Shown here piece by piece: positions 20,949 to 31,755 of a stretch of DNA of 64,000 nucleotides. The notes beneath the pieces are model-generated. The model was not told the DNA's origin and searched no databases. It worked only from the letters and a program-made list of their open reading frames with translations. The DNA is taken from positions 6,511,001 through 6,575,000 of the forward strand of contig WPIO01000011.1 in the NCBI GenBank assembly GCA_009760855.2, written 5' to 3'. The DNA is from Cristatella mucedo. Its lineage: Eukaryota > Bryozoa > Phylactolaemata > Cristatellidae. The stretch's first letter is position 1. Each line of letters starts with the position of its first letter. A program made the position numbers and the translations under genes.

Positions 20949-21050
20949 ACATAGTCCAATAGAGACAAGCTCAGCAGGAGCTCAGGGCAGAGGTCATCCA
21001 CTCGACCTCTGCCCTGAGCTCCTGCTGAGCTTGTCTCTATTGGACTATGT
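20949..21050. repeat. Perfect 47-bp inverted repeat with 8-nt loop
   Basis: Arms 20949-20995 and 21004-21050 are exact reverse complements around ATCCACTC. It is by far the longest perfect hairpin in the window. It may be a young fold-back duplication, a small-RNA-like hairpin or an assembly artefact. Confidence 0.95.
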
Positions 21051-21430
21051 CATATACGCATTCGTTACTAGATGGGAAGCCTAAAAAGGCTTTCTGGCAT
21101 TGGGTCTGCAAAAACCTTCAGGCTCCCGAAGTGGGCAAGAACTTTTCTTTTTTTGTATTAGGGCAACGGGAGCCTTACTGTGGTGGCGCTGATTCATCAG
21201 AAGAGAACCAGTATTTCTAGACTGCGCAAGCCTACCATTTAGGCTGCCTCCGGGGTACAGCTTCGGCCTCTGCAAACAACGGGATACCAGTCTCGTTTAA
21301 GGTGGGTTTAAAAGGGCATGCACTTACTTACCAGTGAGTTTATTCTGCGTTTTGAACATAGGGTATAGACAAGTTGTTTTGCTTTCAAATAAATAAATAA
21401 AACTATAATTGATTTGCATAGCCCCCCCCC

Positions 21431-21515
21431 CCCGAGAGAGCTGAATCTCTATGCAGGGCTCAAGCCAGCAAGCTTGGTCCTAAAGGGCGAGCATCTTCCC
21501 CTGGGCCAAACCAGT
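21431..21515 (-). mobile_element. SINE-2 remnant
   Basis: CTGAATCTCTATGCAGG..CTCAAGCC and the end CCCTGGGCCAAACCAG match SINE-2 read on the minus strand, in decayed form. Confidence 0.55.
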
Positions 21516-21525
21516 ACGGCAAACT

Positions 21526-21648
21526 ACTCACTCACTCACTCACTCACTCACTCACTCACTCACTCACTCACTCACTCACTCACTCACTCACTCACTCACT
21601 CACTCACTCACTCACTCACTCACTCACTCACTCACTCACTCACTCACT
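21526..21648. repeat. (ACTC)31 tetranucleotide microsatellite
   Basis: 123 bp of uninterrupted ACTC units. Confidence 0.97.
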
Positions 21649-21845
21649 GCCGCCTTGAAAGGACTGTTTATTCGAGAGCAGGGGCAGATAACCTAGAATA
21701 TGATATAATCTTGCTCGGAAATGACTGGGCAGCACGAACTCTGCGCCTATACCACAACTTAACAGTGCCAGAACCTTTGGCACCAAACACAAGAGAAATT
21801 GCAGTGACCTGGAGATATATAAATATAACTCCTTGTATGGTGCCG

Positions 21846-21978
21846 TAAGAGAGCTTAAATCTCGATTCAGATGCTTCACATATGCCGTTGGGCTCTTGCC
21901 CACGACCTCAGTCGCCAAATACATTCACCTTGACCTTGGTTCGAGGCGAGCACCGTAACCACTGGGCCAAACCAGCGT
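21846..21978 (-). mobile_element. SINE-2 copy
   Basis: Tail 'GAGAGCTTAAATCTCGATTCAG', B-box region (GGGCTCTTGCC), ACCTTGACCTTGGTTCGAGG and the A-box end ACCACTGGGCCAAACCAG on the minus strand. Confidence 0.75.
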
Positions 21979-22366
21979 GGCAAATGCAGCCGAATGGCGA
22001 GGAGCTGCATTCAACCACTCAACTTTGGTCACGTGATTGTGCTGCGGAGACAGGCAGCACTCGGAAATTGAAAAAAAACTATTGGAAAACGCCCGACGGA
22101 AGTAAAGCCGGCCGACAGCGTTGTAACAGTTGCAAGGAGCACAAGCCGACACAGCACTTCTTCAAGCTCCCTCGGTGCCTTGGCCTTGGCCCTGGATTGG
22201 GAGAGATCGCAATTCACGACAGGGGGGAGGGGGCCAAGTCCTGCAGCAAGCGATTCTTTGTTGCTCACTTCAAAGCAGAGTTGACTGTTGCTAAGAAGAC
22301 GCTTCTGTTGCTCTATAAACGATGCAGTTGAAGCAGATGATCTTTAATTTTGCTTTGACTGCTTAC

Positions 22367-22447
22367 CTTTGGTCTAGCTCCTCTGCGTCTTCAGACGGAG
22401 CAGTCCACAGCAGGCTGGCCGCCTCCTGAACGGCTCGTGCATTCATG
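22367..22447 (-). CDS. Internal exon (3) of the unidentified minus-strand gene
   Basis: This 81-nt exon has textbook splice sites: TTTTTGTCTCTGCAG|CATG and CCAAAG|GTAAGC. It encodes 26 full codons, MNARAVQEAASLLWTAPSED followed by an acidic AEELDQ, likely an amphipathic helix followed by an acidic turn. The leading C completes a codon from an upstream exon, and the final AG joins the exon at 19928 as Arg. The ATG two bases in could be a start if the upstream exon is non-coding. The other two frames contain stops at or near the end, which supports this reading. Confidence 0.75.
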
Positions 22448-22572
22448 CTGCAGAGACAAAAAGAGGTGTCACCACATCGAGCAGGGAGCTAGCGTCCTCC
22501 ATGAGAAGTGGCAGGTTTCACAGTGGGGAAAAGTGGGAGGGCACCTCGAAGCAGCCTAGCAGCCGATCTCAC

Positions 22573-22600
22573 GCTGCTGCTGCTGCTGCTGCTGCTGCAG
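22573..22600. repeat. (CTG)n microsatellite
   Basis: About nine CTG/CAG units, intronic. Confidence 0.9.
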
Positions 22601-22944
22601 CTCCCAACGCAAAGCCCCCCCCCTTCACTTAAATCGAAGGACAAAGGTTCAGGTGGAGAATCGCTGTCGGTCAGCAGCAGCCATCGAGGAGCCACCGCAT
22701 AACAAGATCGGCAGGCAAACGTAACCGAATGAGCTTTCATCGGCAGAGCGGCGATGGCAGCCAAGACGACCGTGTCCGGAGGTGAGGCTTCGGGAGACTC
22801 AAGAGATTGGGGTGTTTGGCACCCTCCCAAAACGTGGAGCAGACGAGGGGGCGGCTGCAGTGAGAAGGGCTCGTGCAAAGTCCACAGGCCATGAGGGAGA
22901 GTGCTCGAACATCTTATATCAGCAATATCGACTATCAATATGTC

Positions 22945-23032
22945 GCAAGTCGCAGGCTCGAGCCCTGCGGCACATGCAAGGCGCCTGGATTGAGATCGGG
23001 TTTTCTTGGGATGCTATACAGGTGAAATAAAT
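22945..23032 (+). mobile_element. SINE-2, 5'-truncated
   Basis: B-box GGCTCGAGCCC, then the shared LINE-like tail GGCGCCTGGATTGAGATCGG..GCTATACAGGTGAAATAAATTC. Confidence 0.75.
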
Positions 23033-23922
23033 TCTGTTCGTAAAAATCCTGGCTCCAAAATCCCTACATGCAGACATACACTCAGACGCAAAAGTATTTA
23101 CGAGGGTGAATAGGTACTACCACCAAGCCGCTATCCTGTCAGTTGATTTACTTGCTCTTCGCTTAAGAGCACTAAACATGCGCATAAGGAGTTTTAATAT
23201 TTTCTATTATCAGAAATAAGGTTACACATGCAGTAATGGGTACTCACACATCAATAGAAGGTCGGACCGCCCCTGTTCTTTAAGAATTCCTATATTCACC
23301 AGGGCATTGACTCAGCCAGCTTTCGGCAAACATTTGGATTAATGTCGTCGCACAGATGCTTAAGTAAACCAAAAAGCTGCTGGGGGAGATGTGATACTGT
23401 TCTGAGCTCCAAGTAAGCGCTCCAATCTGTCCAGCAGATGTTCAATAGGGTTGACATCGGGAGATGGGCTTGGCCAATTAAGGACTCTGGCGAATAATTG
23501 CTTCGTTGCCCTTGCAGTATGCTTGGGATAATTATCCATTGGCCAAACGTAGTCCTCCCCCAAAAGAGCTCTGACACAGGGCATGCCAACATTTTTGACG
23601 ATGTCCATGACATATTCCTGTCCATAATCCTATTGATTCAATGTAGAGTTCCTACACCGGAAGCCGAAAAACAAGACTAGACAAGCACAAAAACTACAAC
23701 TTAGCACTAAACAAACTTCCACCTCAGCACTTGAGCATAGACTGCAAGCAGTCCGGGCGGTACTCTTCGCCTTTTCTTTGACTGACAAAAGTCCTCTGCT
23801 TGCCATCTCCATCTGGACCATGAATCGGTCCATAGAATATGGCTTTAGTCGGCAGCTGTAAAGTGGGCATGTTCACGGGCCCACGGCGTTTTCATTGTCG
23901 TTCGTTAATTAACGACTTTCGT

Positions 23923-23958
23923 TTACTAACTCTCCTGTAAATGCAGGAGAGTTAGTAA
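23923..23958. repeat. Perfect inverted repeat, 15-bp arms
   Basis: Arms TTACTAACTCTCCTG and CAGGAGAGTTAGTAA around the loop TAAATG, inside the Tc1 copy. Confidence 0.9.
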
Positions 23959-24426
23959 GAATAAGCTACGCTGAAAGCCTGCTGAAAGCCTGCTGAAAGC
24001 CTCCTACTACGCACCGTATCAATACTGACAGCCTTGCCGGTGGCATCTTCTTGGAGAGAAAGAGAGAGCTCGGAGTGGTGCTCTCCTTCGACCCAGTGCC
24101 AGCTAGTTTTAGCAGCCGGGCCACCCCTTTTTCGCCGTCGAACAAGGGCGGCCGGAGTGTGGTAAGACGTCCACGCTACCACCCTGAAAATACTTATTCA
24201 GGTTTTACCTGACATATCCCTCGCTTATAACAAGCTTTCGTGCCACCTTCACGTTCTTAAGATCCATCTTGTAAAAGGCAACGGTTTGGCCTTTCATTTA
24301 ACTATTTTGCTCCTACGCCTTTGCCATGGCAGATAAGCACCGTACGAGCAGCTTCGCGTGGCCAGGAAAAGCAGAAATAACTCACGTCCAGCGCATAAGT
24401 GCATGCACTTGTTCGCTGGATTGGCT

Positions 24427-24460
24427 AGCGATTTTTCTGTGCATGCACAGAAAAATCGCT
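24427..24460. repeat. 34-bp perfect palindrome
   Basis: AGCGATTTTTCTGTGCA followed directly by its exact reverse complement, with no spacer. Pairing resumes beyond one mismatch for three more base pairs. Confidence 0.95.
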
Positions 24461-24819
24461 GGCCGTTTGGATTGCCACTAGGGTAATCGAACGGCAAGTA
24501 AAAACTCAAGTTTTGCCATTTTTAAAGGTAAAATGTCGTTCCAGACCGCCGGGGTATTTTTGTTTCTAACAGTTATCGTAGACACGGCCGTCGACAGTGG
24601 GTTAATTTTATATGTAAACGATCGGATTTATGTAAAAGCTGGCCCACAACGGTGGCAGACCTACGAGAGTGAATAGTTACTAAGTCGACGGTGTCTAATG
24701 CACGTCGTAAATACTTTTGCAGAGCGCATTGCAACCAAATATTAGCCCGTGCGGCCGCCGCCTTTAAAGGAAGCAGAAGTCGGGCCTGGTCACCAATCTT
24801 TCATTGAGGCTAGCGAGAC

Positions 24820-25100
24820 TATGTAATGTATCTCCGTCTGTAACTCCACAAAGTCATAAAGACCACGTGGGTGTTACACAGGAGAGTTTTGTATAGCGCA
24901 CTCACAGCCTAAGCGGCTTTCGGTATGCATTCGGTAGCCAACAGACTTCGCCTCAAGCAACAAAGAAAAAGTGGGAAGCATAGCAGAGTCAGGAGAGAGT
25001 TGAGGTGGTGAGTAGCATAGAAGTAGCAGCTCACGACCGCTGAAAAGGATGTGCCATAGCCGGCAGTAGGACAGTAGTTGTCGTTGCGACTATTTAAATC
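24820..25100 (-). mobile_element. LINE-B 3' end
   Basis: Starts at the tail (AATGTAATGTATCTCCGTCTG, then TAACTCCACAAAGTCATAAA) and runs into the C-terminal coding part also seen at 34905-35392 and 43530-44160 (GTGGGAAGCATAGCAGAGTC). Confidence 0.8.
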
Positions 25101-25246
25101 AAAAAATCTGCCCGACGGTAGGCCCATATCGCCAACTAAGAAAAGCCAGCAAGCACCTTTTCGACCGAGTGCCGGTGTACCATAGCTCTTAGGATCACCA
25201 CAGAACTACAGGACTACAGCCTAAACCTTTAGCATAAAATAGATAA

Positions 25247-25393
25247 AATAAATACTAGCTGATTTAACAGCCTCTTTGTATAGCAACAGACGAGCCTTTA
25301 CGGCAAATCACCCACCGCAGGATTCGAACCCACGACCTCGGCACCGAGGTCGTGAAAAGCAACCGCCTTACCTAGTGTGCCATCGCGGCTCAC
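25247..25393 (-). mobile_element. SINE-1 copy with internal deletion
   Basis: AATACTAGCTGATTTAACAG, then a shortened body, then GATTCGAACCCACGACCTCG and the A-box end ACCTAGTGTGCCATCG on the minus strand. Confidence 0.8.
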
Positions 25394-25464
25394 TAAATAA
25401 ACCTTACTAAACCAAAACTCGAAAGTACAAGCATGGGCAGACAAAGGATACTTGGTGCCTCCTT

Positions 25465-25570
25465 CTACAGGGCATGCTGCAATGCTCCAAGTGTGGCCTG
25501 TGCCCTGTGCCAGAGCTCTTGTGGGGGAGGACTACGTTTGGCAAATGGATAATGATTCCAACCAGTGCCA
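25465..25570 (+). mobile_element. Small Tc1 fragment
   Basis: CCCTGTGCCAGAGCTCTTGT and GGACTACGTTTGGCAAATGG match the transposase region of the Tc1 copy at 23520-23590 in the opposite orientation. Confidence 0.75.
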
Positions 25571-27652
25571 AGCTCCTTGGCACATAGGATGCAGCGCAGC
25601 TTTACGATAATCGCGACTGTGGTCCCACGATATGTCTGCCTGGAGAAGGCCTGGTAGCACACGACCTGCTGTCGACATTGGTTAGGCTTGGTGCACCGGG
25701 ACCAAGCACCAGCCTTGAGTCATCAACCACAGAAAGTCATCCACCCCACCCCACCCAACGAGCCGAGGGCACATCAGCTGCCATCTGTCTAGCCGCTCGG
25801 ATGCTGATTAGGCCCAGAAGAACAAACAAGCGAGTTGATTTGGCCGCCGGAAGCAAGCAGCAGTCCCCCCTTACTCGGTAGCAACTTGGGCAGGGGGTTG
25901 CAAGTTTCCGCTGCTGCTGCCAGCCAGGCTGGACTGAAACCGATATCCCACAAAGGCAAGCATGCCTGCATGCCACTGGACAAAAACAGGCTGATCGTCA
26001 AATGAGCCAACTGTGTATCTCACAACAAAGAAATGGTGGCGGCGAGAGAGTCACGTGCGATATGCATTCCTCTTAAAGCTGCTACCGGAAGAGAGGCCAC
26101 AGCAGCAGTAGCAGGAAGCGGAAGCAGCCAGCTCGCCAGCAGGCACGCCTCACTGTCATGCACGAGCACTGGCTAAAGTGCCAGTGGGTGCCAAGCCGAG
26201 AGCAAAACATGCCGAGCTACTTTTTTCTTTTGAGAAACAGTGGGGCCCTTCAACGACTGTTGCTTGTTTGCCTTGTCAGTGAGCCACGATCTACTGCTAG
26301 CTCGTTAAAAGGACAGGGAGACAAAGCCATGCACTCCTCAGCAGCCGGCTTGGTGCTTCACTGGGCAGCCGAACGGAGGAGACTAAAAAGGCAGGATATA
26401 TTAAATGTGGCCAAACCGACAGCCCAACTTACAAAGAGAAACAAACCGCAGCCCAATGACGTGTGGCACCAGCAGACAAGACAAGGACGGTGCCTGCATT
26501 GGAGGCCGTGGCAGGAGTTGAACAAAAACGACTCAAGGCATGCACGAGGAGGCCTGATGCTTGCTCTGCTACATGCAGCTTTCGGATAGATGAGGATGAT
26601 TGGAGGGGGGATAATTCAGAGGAACCCACCAATGGCAAACTTGTCCTGAAGGTGATGGCAAGAACATCTGCTGCAGGGTCATTTGCTTTACAATCAAGAT
26701 ATATTCAGTTTCTTCCTACAACCAAAGAAGATGTTGCATGTCAGTAAAAATAAAACTAAAGCATTCAAAATAACCAAAGACACACAAGTAAAACGAGGCA
26801 TATAACATCTCAGGTACGGGGCTCGACAAATAGGAATGTGCCAACCAGCCAGGAAACGTCAAACTGCTTTCCTGTACCACTAAGATTATGGGCTTTCATC
26901 GGTAGCGGAGCTTTCTTGGCTACCCTTACCATCAGCCCATGTTCGTTAAGCCTTTGTCTCACTGCCCGCGACAACAGATCTAGACCGATGAGATCGGCGC
27001 TCTCCCCACCCACCCATCAATCATCGTTTCTTCTACCCTTCATCCTCTCTCTAGCCTATTTATCTTTTCATCTCTTCCATCGCTCCTTCTCCTACGTCTC
27101 CTCTGCACTCTGTTGCTCTCAAGGTGGAGCAAGTGCCAAAGCATGCCTGCCACCTACTACAAGTGTCCCATCCAGCAGTGGCAGGGTCAGGGTGGCAGGC
27201 ATAGAACAAGACAAGGATTTTGCACAGACTACATGTACAGTCATTATACACCACAGTGCTATCTATGCACTTGCTTCTTCACGGGAGCAACTTTCATTAG
27301 AGCCATCACCCAGGATGCTCCTATGGCAGCTGACACTTCAGCAGCTCATTCTTCCTGCAGAACTGAAACCTCCACACCCACCCCCAAGGAAAACAAAGTA
27401 CAGCTTCTACAATGCAAAGCTGTTTGTCCAGAAGAACGTTGTCCAGGGGTAGTTCAGATTTGTGATCAGTCGTTATGAACATACAGCGGACTACCTCGGA
27501 TGAGCTGACAGTATGGGCTTAGCAGCTGGTTACTCTCAGCAGACGCTGGCCGAAAGGTGAGAGTGAATCTGGTCGGATTTGCAGTCAGAAATATGAAAAG
27601 AGGGAAAACACAAGCATTTCCTATAATGCACGCACCAAAACCTTGCCCTTGG
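25571..27652. other. Intronic non-coding stretch
   Basis: Several frames of 60-200 codons overlap each other. A minus segment near 26930-27010 reads protein-like (LIGLDLLSRAVRQRLNEHG) and ends at a GT, but it lacks an acceptor and its phase does not fit the neighbouring exons. No feature is called. Confidence 0.4.
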
Positions 27653-27905
27653 TAAAGTAACGTAACGCTCTGTCTGTAATGCCACAAAGACTAAGCGGGT
27701 GCTATGCAGGAACGTTTTCCGAGGCGCACTCAAAGCCTAGGCGGTTTTCGATAAGCATGCGGTTGACAACAAACTTCATAACGTACAACAAAGAGAAAGT
27801 GAGAAGCATAGCTGAGTCAGGAGAGCAGTCAGGGAAGTAGGAAGCGTGGAAAGAATATCTCAGGACGAAGGCTGGAAAAGATGCACTGCAGTCGGCAGCA
27901 TGAGT
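27653..27905 (-). mobile_element. LINE-B 3' fragment, degenerate
   Basis: Aligns with the LINE-B end (CTGTAATGCCACAAAGACTA.., GAGAAAGTGAGAAGCATAGC, GAGTCAGGAGAGCAGT). Confidence 0.7.
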
Positions 27906-27924
27906 CTAATAACTGCTCTTATAC

Positions 27925-28330
27925 ACCATGGCACAGAGTCGGTCAACTGTCTCTTGGCTGTCTCTCGAGTAATATTAACCCGGTAGTACCGCAGCCCGCT
28001 AAACAGCTGTTTTGAAGTGTTTCAAAGTAGCAGAAGGCACAAAATCCGACCCGCTCTAACCTATCCCAAATATGCTCTACAGGATTTAAGTCAGGCGACT
28101 GGCTCGACCAACTCGTGACTCTTGACAGCTGCTCCATCGAAAAACCTTTTAGAAGCTTTTACTGAGGGCTTCGAGTCATTGTCAAAATGCCAAATGTAAT
28201 CGGTCACTAGAGTAGCTCTAGCGCTTGGAATCCCAACATTTTGAACCAGATCGACGGTACACATACTGGCCCATAAGCCCACAATCGGCAGAAACGAAGG
28301 ACAGCAACCACCACTTATTGAGTAAGCAAA
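27925..28330 (-). mobile_element. Second Tc1-type remnant
   Basis: Minus-strand pieces FDNDSKPSVKASKRFF and SWSSQSPDLNPVEHIWDRLE match the middle and C-terminal catalytic blocks of Tc1 transposases. It differs enough from the 23-kb copy to be another subfamily. Frame-broken. Confidence 0.8.
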
Positions 28331-28395
28331 CCGGAGAAAGTCGTGAGATAAAGGAATCATGCAAGCACATATTGCAAGAAGTGTGTGCTTATATG

Positions 28396-28396
28396 C

Positions 28397-28443
<47 letters not shown>
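28396..28443. repeat. (TAA)n microsatellite (LINE-A tail)
   Basis: Sixteen AAT units forming the tail of the adjoining minus-strand LINE-A copy. Confidence 0.95.
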
Positions 28444-28444
<1 letters not shown>

Positions 28445-28550
28445 CACTTGATAAAGCACCCTCAGAGAACTCAAATCTCTTTCTAGGCACTTTACACTTG
28501 CTGCAAAGGGAAACGCGATTGAATGGTGAGTAATATCATGCTTGATAAAC
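28444..28550 (-). mobile_element. LINE-A 3' end
   Basis: GCACCCTCAGAGAACTCAAA, TCTCTTTCTAGGCACTTTAC and CTTGCTGCAAAGG, the LINE-A tail read on the minus strand. Confidence 0.85.
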
Positions 28551-28765
28551 AATGCTGACACTGTGCATATTGCCACTAACCATATTTGCATGCTGACCCT
28601 GTGCATGTCACCACTATGTTTGGCTTGTCATTGAGCATTCTACCATTAACCATTCGACGAAGCTTCCTTTGCAGCATATATAAAGTGCCTAGATAAAGAT
28701 CAAGTTCTCTGATGGTGCAATACAAATGCATTATTATTAGTTGTATTATCAGCATTATTATTATT
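28551..28765 (+). mobile_element. LINE-A 3' end
   Basis: GCTGACACTGTGCATATTGC.., AAAGTGCCTAGATAAAGATC and the (TTATTA) tail, fused directly to the preceding minus-strand copy. Confidence 0.85.
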
Positions 28766-28974
28766 AAGAATATGGTTAAATACTCAATGAACCAGGGATA
28801 TGTCCGGTCTTGAGTCCTTTAGTTTCAGCAGCATGCAACGATTGGTCAGAGCAGAGATTTGCTGCTACGGTCGGTTCCTTCTCAATACAGGAATTTTTAC
28901 TATTGACAATGCTGCCTACCTCACATCCAGCCCATGTGCACATGACACCAGAAGATAGTGCCACAACACATTAC

Positions 28975-29099
28975 AGGTCGACAAGCTGCAGCAAACGATT
29001 GAATCGATTCAAAAACATGGCAGCTTGGCTACCAGGCGCAAGAGCAGCAGCAGCGCTGCCCCGAGAAGCTCTAGCAAGCGCTCGATGAAGCGCTACCAC
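28975..29099 (-). CDS. Probable exon 2 of the unidentified minus-strand gene
   Basis: Read on the minus strand, the frame gives about 41 codons with a convincing helical end (AAMFLNRFNRLLQLVD). It continues in phase into the exon at 22447 (CT|C, Leu, then MNARAVQEAASLL). The donor (GACCT|GTAATG) is weak. The acceptor is uncertain: GAAGAG|GTGG (29099) fits the phase of the exon ending at 37320, while TTGAG|TTTC (29113) would need another exon. A competing exon, 28920-28985 (GCTGCAG|CTTG to GTGAG|GTAGGC), is also phase-compatible and has a better donor but a less protein-like product. Confidence 0.45.
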
Positions 29100-29227
29100 C
29101 TCTTCAGCAGAAACTCAAGAGTGACTTGCACTTGTCTTCTCTCCTGCCTTCAGGCCTTCTAAGAACACCATACACACTCACACAAACTGTCACTGCCTTC
29201 TCTCTCCTCTCATTCCATCTCCCTCCC

Positions 29228-29230
<3 letters not shown>

Positions 29231-29274
<44 letters not shown>
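29231..29274. repeat. (CT)n microsatellite
   Basis: About 22 CT units, next to a SINE-1 fragment. Confidence 0.95.
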
Positions 29275-29276
<2 letters not shown>

Positions 29277-29340
29277 GTGATAGCCCAAGAGGTAAGGTGC
29301 TCGCTCTTCACGACCGAGGTCGACGGTTCAAATCCTGTAG
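29275..29340 (+). mobile_element. SINE-1, tRNA-like part only
   Basis: CCGTGATAGCCCAAGAGGTAAGG (A-box region), a CACGACCGAGGTCG-like hairpin and B-box GGTTCAAATCC, then it stops. Confidence 0.75.
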
Positions 29341-29520
29341 ATAATATATACTTGTTGATTTAACAGCCTCTTTTGTACAGCAACAGAAGAACCTTTATGG
29401 CTATCACCACCACTTGCAGTGGCAATAAAGGATCGCCCACCTAAGGCTTCGAACCTACGACTTCGTGACCGAGGTCGTGAAAAGCACTGCCTTACGTAGT
29501 GTGCCATCACCAGGCTCACC
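29341..29520 (-). mobile_element. SINE-1 copy
   Basis: Nearly full-length on the minus strand: TTGTTGATTTAACAGCCTC, CTATCACCACCACTTGCAGT, GATCGCCCACC, the GACCGAGGTCGTG hairpin and the A-box end GTAGTGTGCCATCA. Confidence 0.85.
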
Positions 29521-29599
29521 AAATACGAATGTGGTACCGGAAGTACCTGGTGAGACAGTCGTCCCCAGTGGCTTTAGGTTGAGTCAGAAAGACGACTTC

Positions 29600-29735
29600 G
29601 GTCGGTAAGCTAAGCGATCTGCTTCTAATGTCTGGCGATTCTTTATTGCCAACTGCAAGTGGTGATCGCCGATAAGGCTCATCTGCTGCTTTACAAATGA
29701 AGCTTTTAAATCAGCTAGGATTCTCTTCCTTTCTC
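29600..29735 (+). mobile_element. SINE-1 copy, diverged 5' half
   Basis: GGCGATTCTTTATTGCCAAC, GCAAGTGGTGATCGCCGATA and TTTTAAATCAGCTAGGATT. Confidence 0.7.
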
Positions 29736-30893
29736 TTTCAATCTCTTCCACGCTTATTCGTTTAGCAATAATCGCTACCGGAGATACAGCAATAGCATGG
29801 AGTCATCATACCTGTTCCACCCTCACGAAGCAGGCAGGCCGATTCGTATGCACAATCAACCCAAAACAAGCTTAGTAAATGACTACACAGACCATTCTGA
29901 TACAAAGCTCCAACGGGAATTTCGATACCAGCCGTTAGAATTATAACACGGATATATAAGGTCAGGGACAATAAGAAAACCAGATCGAAGCGATAATTTT
30001 GCGGTAAGTTATACAATACTATGCTGAAGGCTCACAACAACGGTCAGAATGGATCGACGGCTGGAATTGCTTGCATATGGGGCCGACTTACCTTGGTTGT
30101 TCGGTTACAAAACTGGATCTGCCACGACGTAATCTTGACAACGGAATTGATCCAACCAGGGTCATCCCTGCAACATATAAGGCATTGGCGAACGGCTGCC
30201 TGTCACGTGCAAAAACCAGGATTAGGATTAAGACAAGGTGTAGGGCCAGGCATTGACCAGGGAAGACTGGAAAGCCGCAGCGTAAGTAGCCCGTCGGTCG
30301 GTCGGTTGGGGGTGGGAGGAAATGCAGAAGGCCAATCGAGCACCATTACACCAGAAGTCCCAAGTTACTGGGGGGGGGGGAGCATCTGATACTGATGTAA
30401 AATGGCTGCTTGCTGCACCTCACGGTGAGAGCTTGCCACCTGGGGCACCGGGCGCTGCTGCTGCTGCTGCTGCGACGGCCCGATTGGCAGCGCCAACAGG
30501 GGCTGCAGCAGCAGCACGACCAGCGGTGGGACCAGCTCACAGGGGCGAATTGCAGCGGCTGTTCTGTCTGTACGACTCCCCCTTCCCAGCAAGCGCCTGC
30601 CGGGGTGAAAGCAGGTGGGCAGCCGGCTCATGCGGGCCGGCTACCACTGGCAGCAGGCGAGGCCCACCAGACCAAGCGGTCGAAGAACTGCTGCTGCTGC
30701 TAGAAATTTCCTTTAATTTCCTTGCTGGACTGGACAGGGCTTCGCGATCCGACTGCTTGGCACCGAGCATACCGGCCATTGTCCAGCACGGGCCAAAGTG
30801 CTGATTGGTCAGAACGAAAGGCCAACTGGCAGAACTCTGACTGCCGAAAGATCCAGCATCCTGTCCATCTGTCTGTCCATCTCATGTCTGTCT
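29736..30893. other. Intronic stretch with CAG-rich segment
   Basis: A CTG/CAG-rich block (30450-30710) opens frames on both strands. A 63-nt minus segment ending CCCCAG|GTGGCA after a CTGCTGCAG could be an exon with a Gln run, but nothing confirms it. A run of 10-11 G lies at 30370-30381. Confidence 0.35.
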
Positions 30894-31154
<261 letters not shown>

Positions 31155-31394
31155 GTACCACATCCTCGTGATATGTCTTGCGGTGGGCCACGAGCTTGCC
31201 TACCACGACAGAGATGCTACAAGTCCCACAGCATGACCAACAGAGTCACATAGATTCAAAAGAAATGAGAAGACGCGCATGAGCATCGGCAATTAGTAGC
31301 ACGCTGCTGCCCACCGAATGACCGCCGTTTTATTACGTACATGGATTGAAGTACAGTAGAAACGGCCACACCCTCTGTCAAAAAAATGCTGCTA

Positions 31395-31535
31395 AAAAAA
31401 TACTAGCTGATTCAACAGCCTTTTTTGTATAGATAAAGAAGAGCCTTTATGGCTATAACCACCGCTTGCAGTGGCAATAAAGGATCGCCTACCACAGGAT
31501 TCGAACCCACGACCTCGGGACCAAGGTCATGAAAA
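31395..31535 (-). mobile_element. SINE-1 copy
   Basis: TACTAGCTGATTCAACAGCC, CCGCTTGCAGTGGCAATAAA, GATTCGAACCCACGACCTCG; the A-box end is missing. Confidence 0.8.
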
Positions 31536-31597
31536 ACCGGCTACAGTGAAGCAATGCTGCTTTCATTCCTGATGCTCCCTTGACCATACTAATGTTA

Positions 31598-31755
31598 AGG
31601 TTAGCTTATTTAACAGCCTCATCTATACGGCAGTAGAAGAGCCTTAACGGCTATAACCGCTGCTTGCATCGGGCAATAAAGGATCGCCCACGGTAGGACA
31701 TGAACCCACAACCTGGGTCGTGAAGAACAAGCACGTTACCGCTGGGCTAAGACCA
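31598..31755 (-). mobile_element. SINE-1 copy, diverged subtype
   Basis: TTAGCTTATTTAACAGCCTC, GCTTGCATCGGGCAATAAAG, CCACAACCTGGGTCGTGAAG and TTACCGCTGGGCTAAGACC, whose tRNA part differs from the main subtype. Confidence 0.75.

Larger units (their letters stand above)
23079..24735 (-). mobile_element. Tc1-type DNA transposon, defective
   Basis: The ends are marked by GCAAAAGTATTTACGA (23088-23103) and its near-exact inverse at about 24704-24721, giving about 1.65 kb, the usual Tc1 size. A TA precedes the left end (23077-23078). On the minus strand a broken transposase contains the DDE-region blocks PMDNYPKHTARATKQ and SPSPDVNPIEHLLDRLER (23296-23608). Near 24230-24300 lies an N-terminal helix-turn-helix remnant. 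Frame breaks throughout make it inactive. Two near-perfect hairpins lie inside (23923-23958, 24427-24460). Confidence 0.85.

Noticed and set aside
22755-22785. Plus-strand ATGGCAGCCAAG.. followed by GGAG|GTGAGG as a first exon
   Set aside because: Nine codons with a donor is too little evidence, and no downstream partner exon was found.
22730-26900. Shared LPMKAH peptide at about 22.74 and 26.89 kb on the minus strand
   Set aside because: Only about 15 bp match, which is expected by chance in 64 kb.
26810-27013. Minus segment LIGLDLLSRAVRQRLNEHG as an exon
   Set aside because: Reads like protein and ends at a GT donor, but no pyrimidine-rich acceptor precedes it and its phase clashes with the exons on both sides.
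26158-27478. Plus-strand frames of 94-204 codons
   Set aside because: Interlocking frames without domains, start context or splice pairs.
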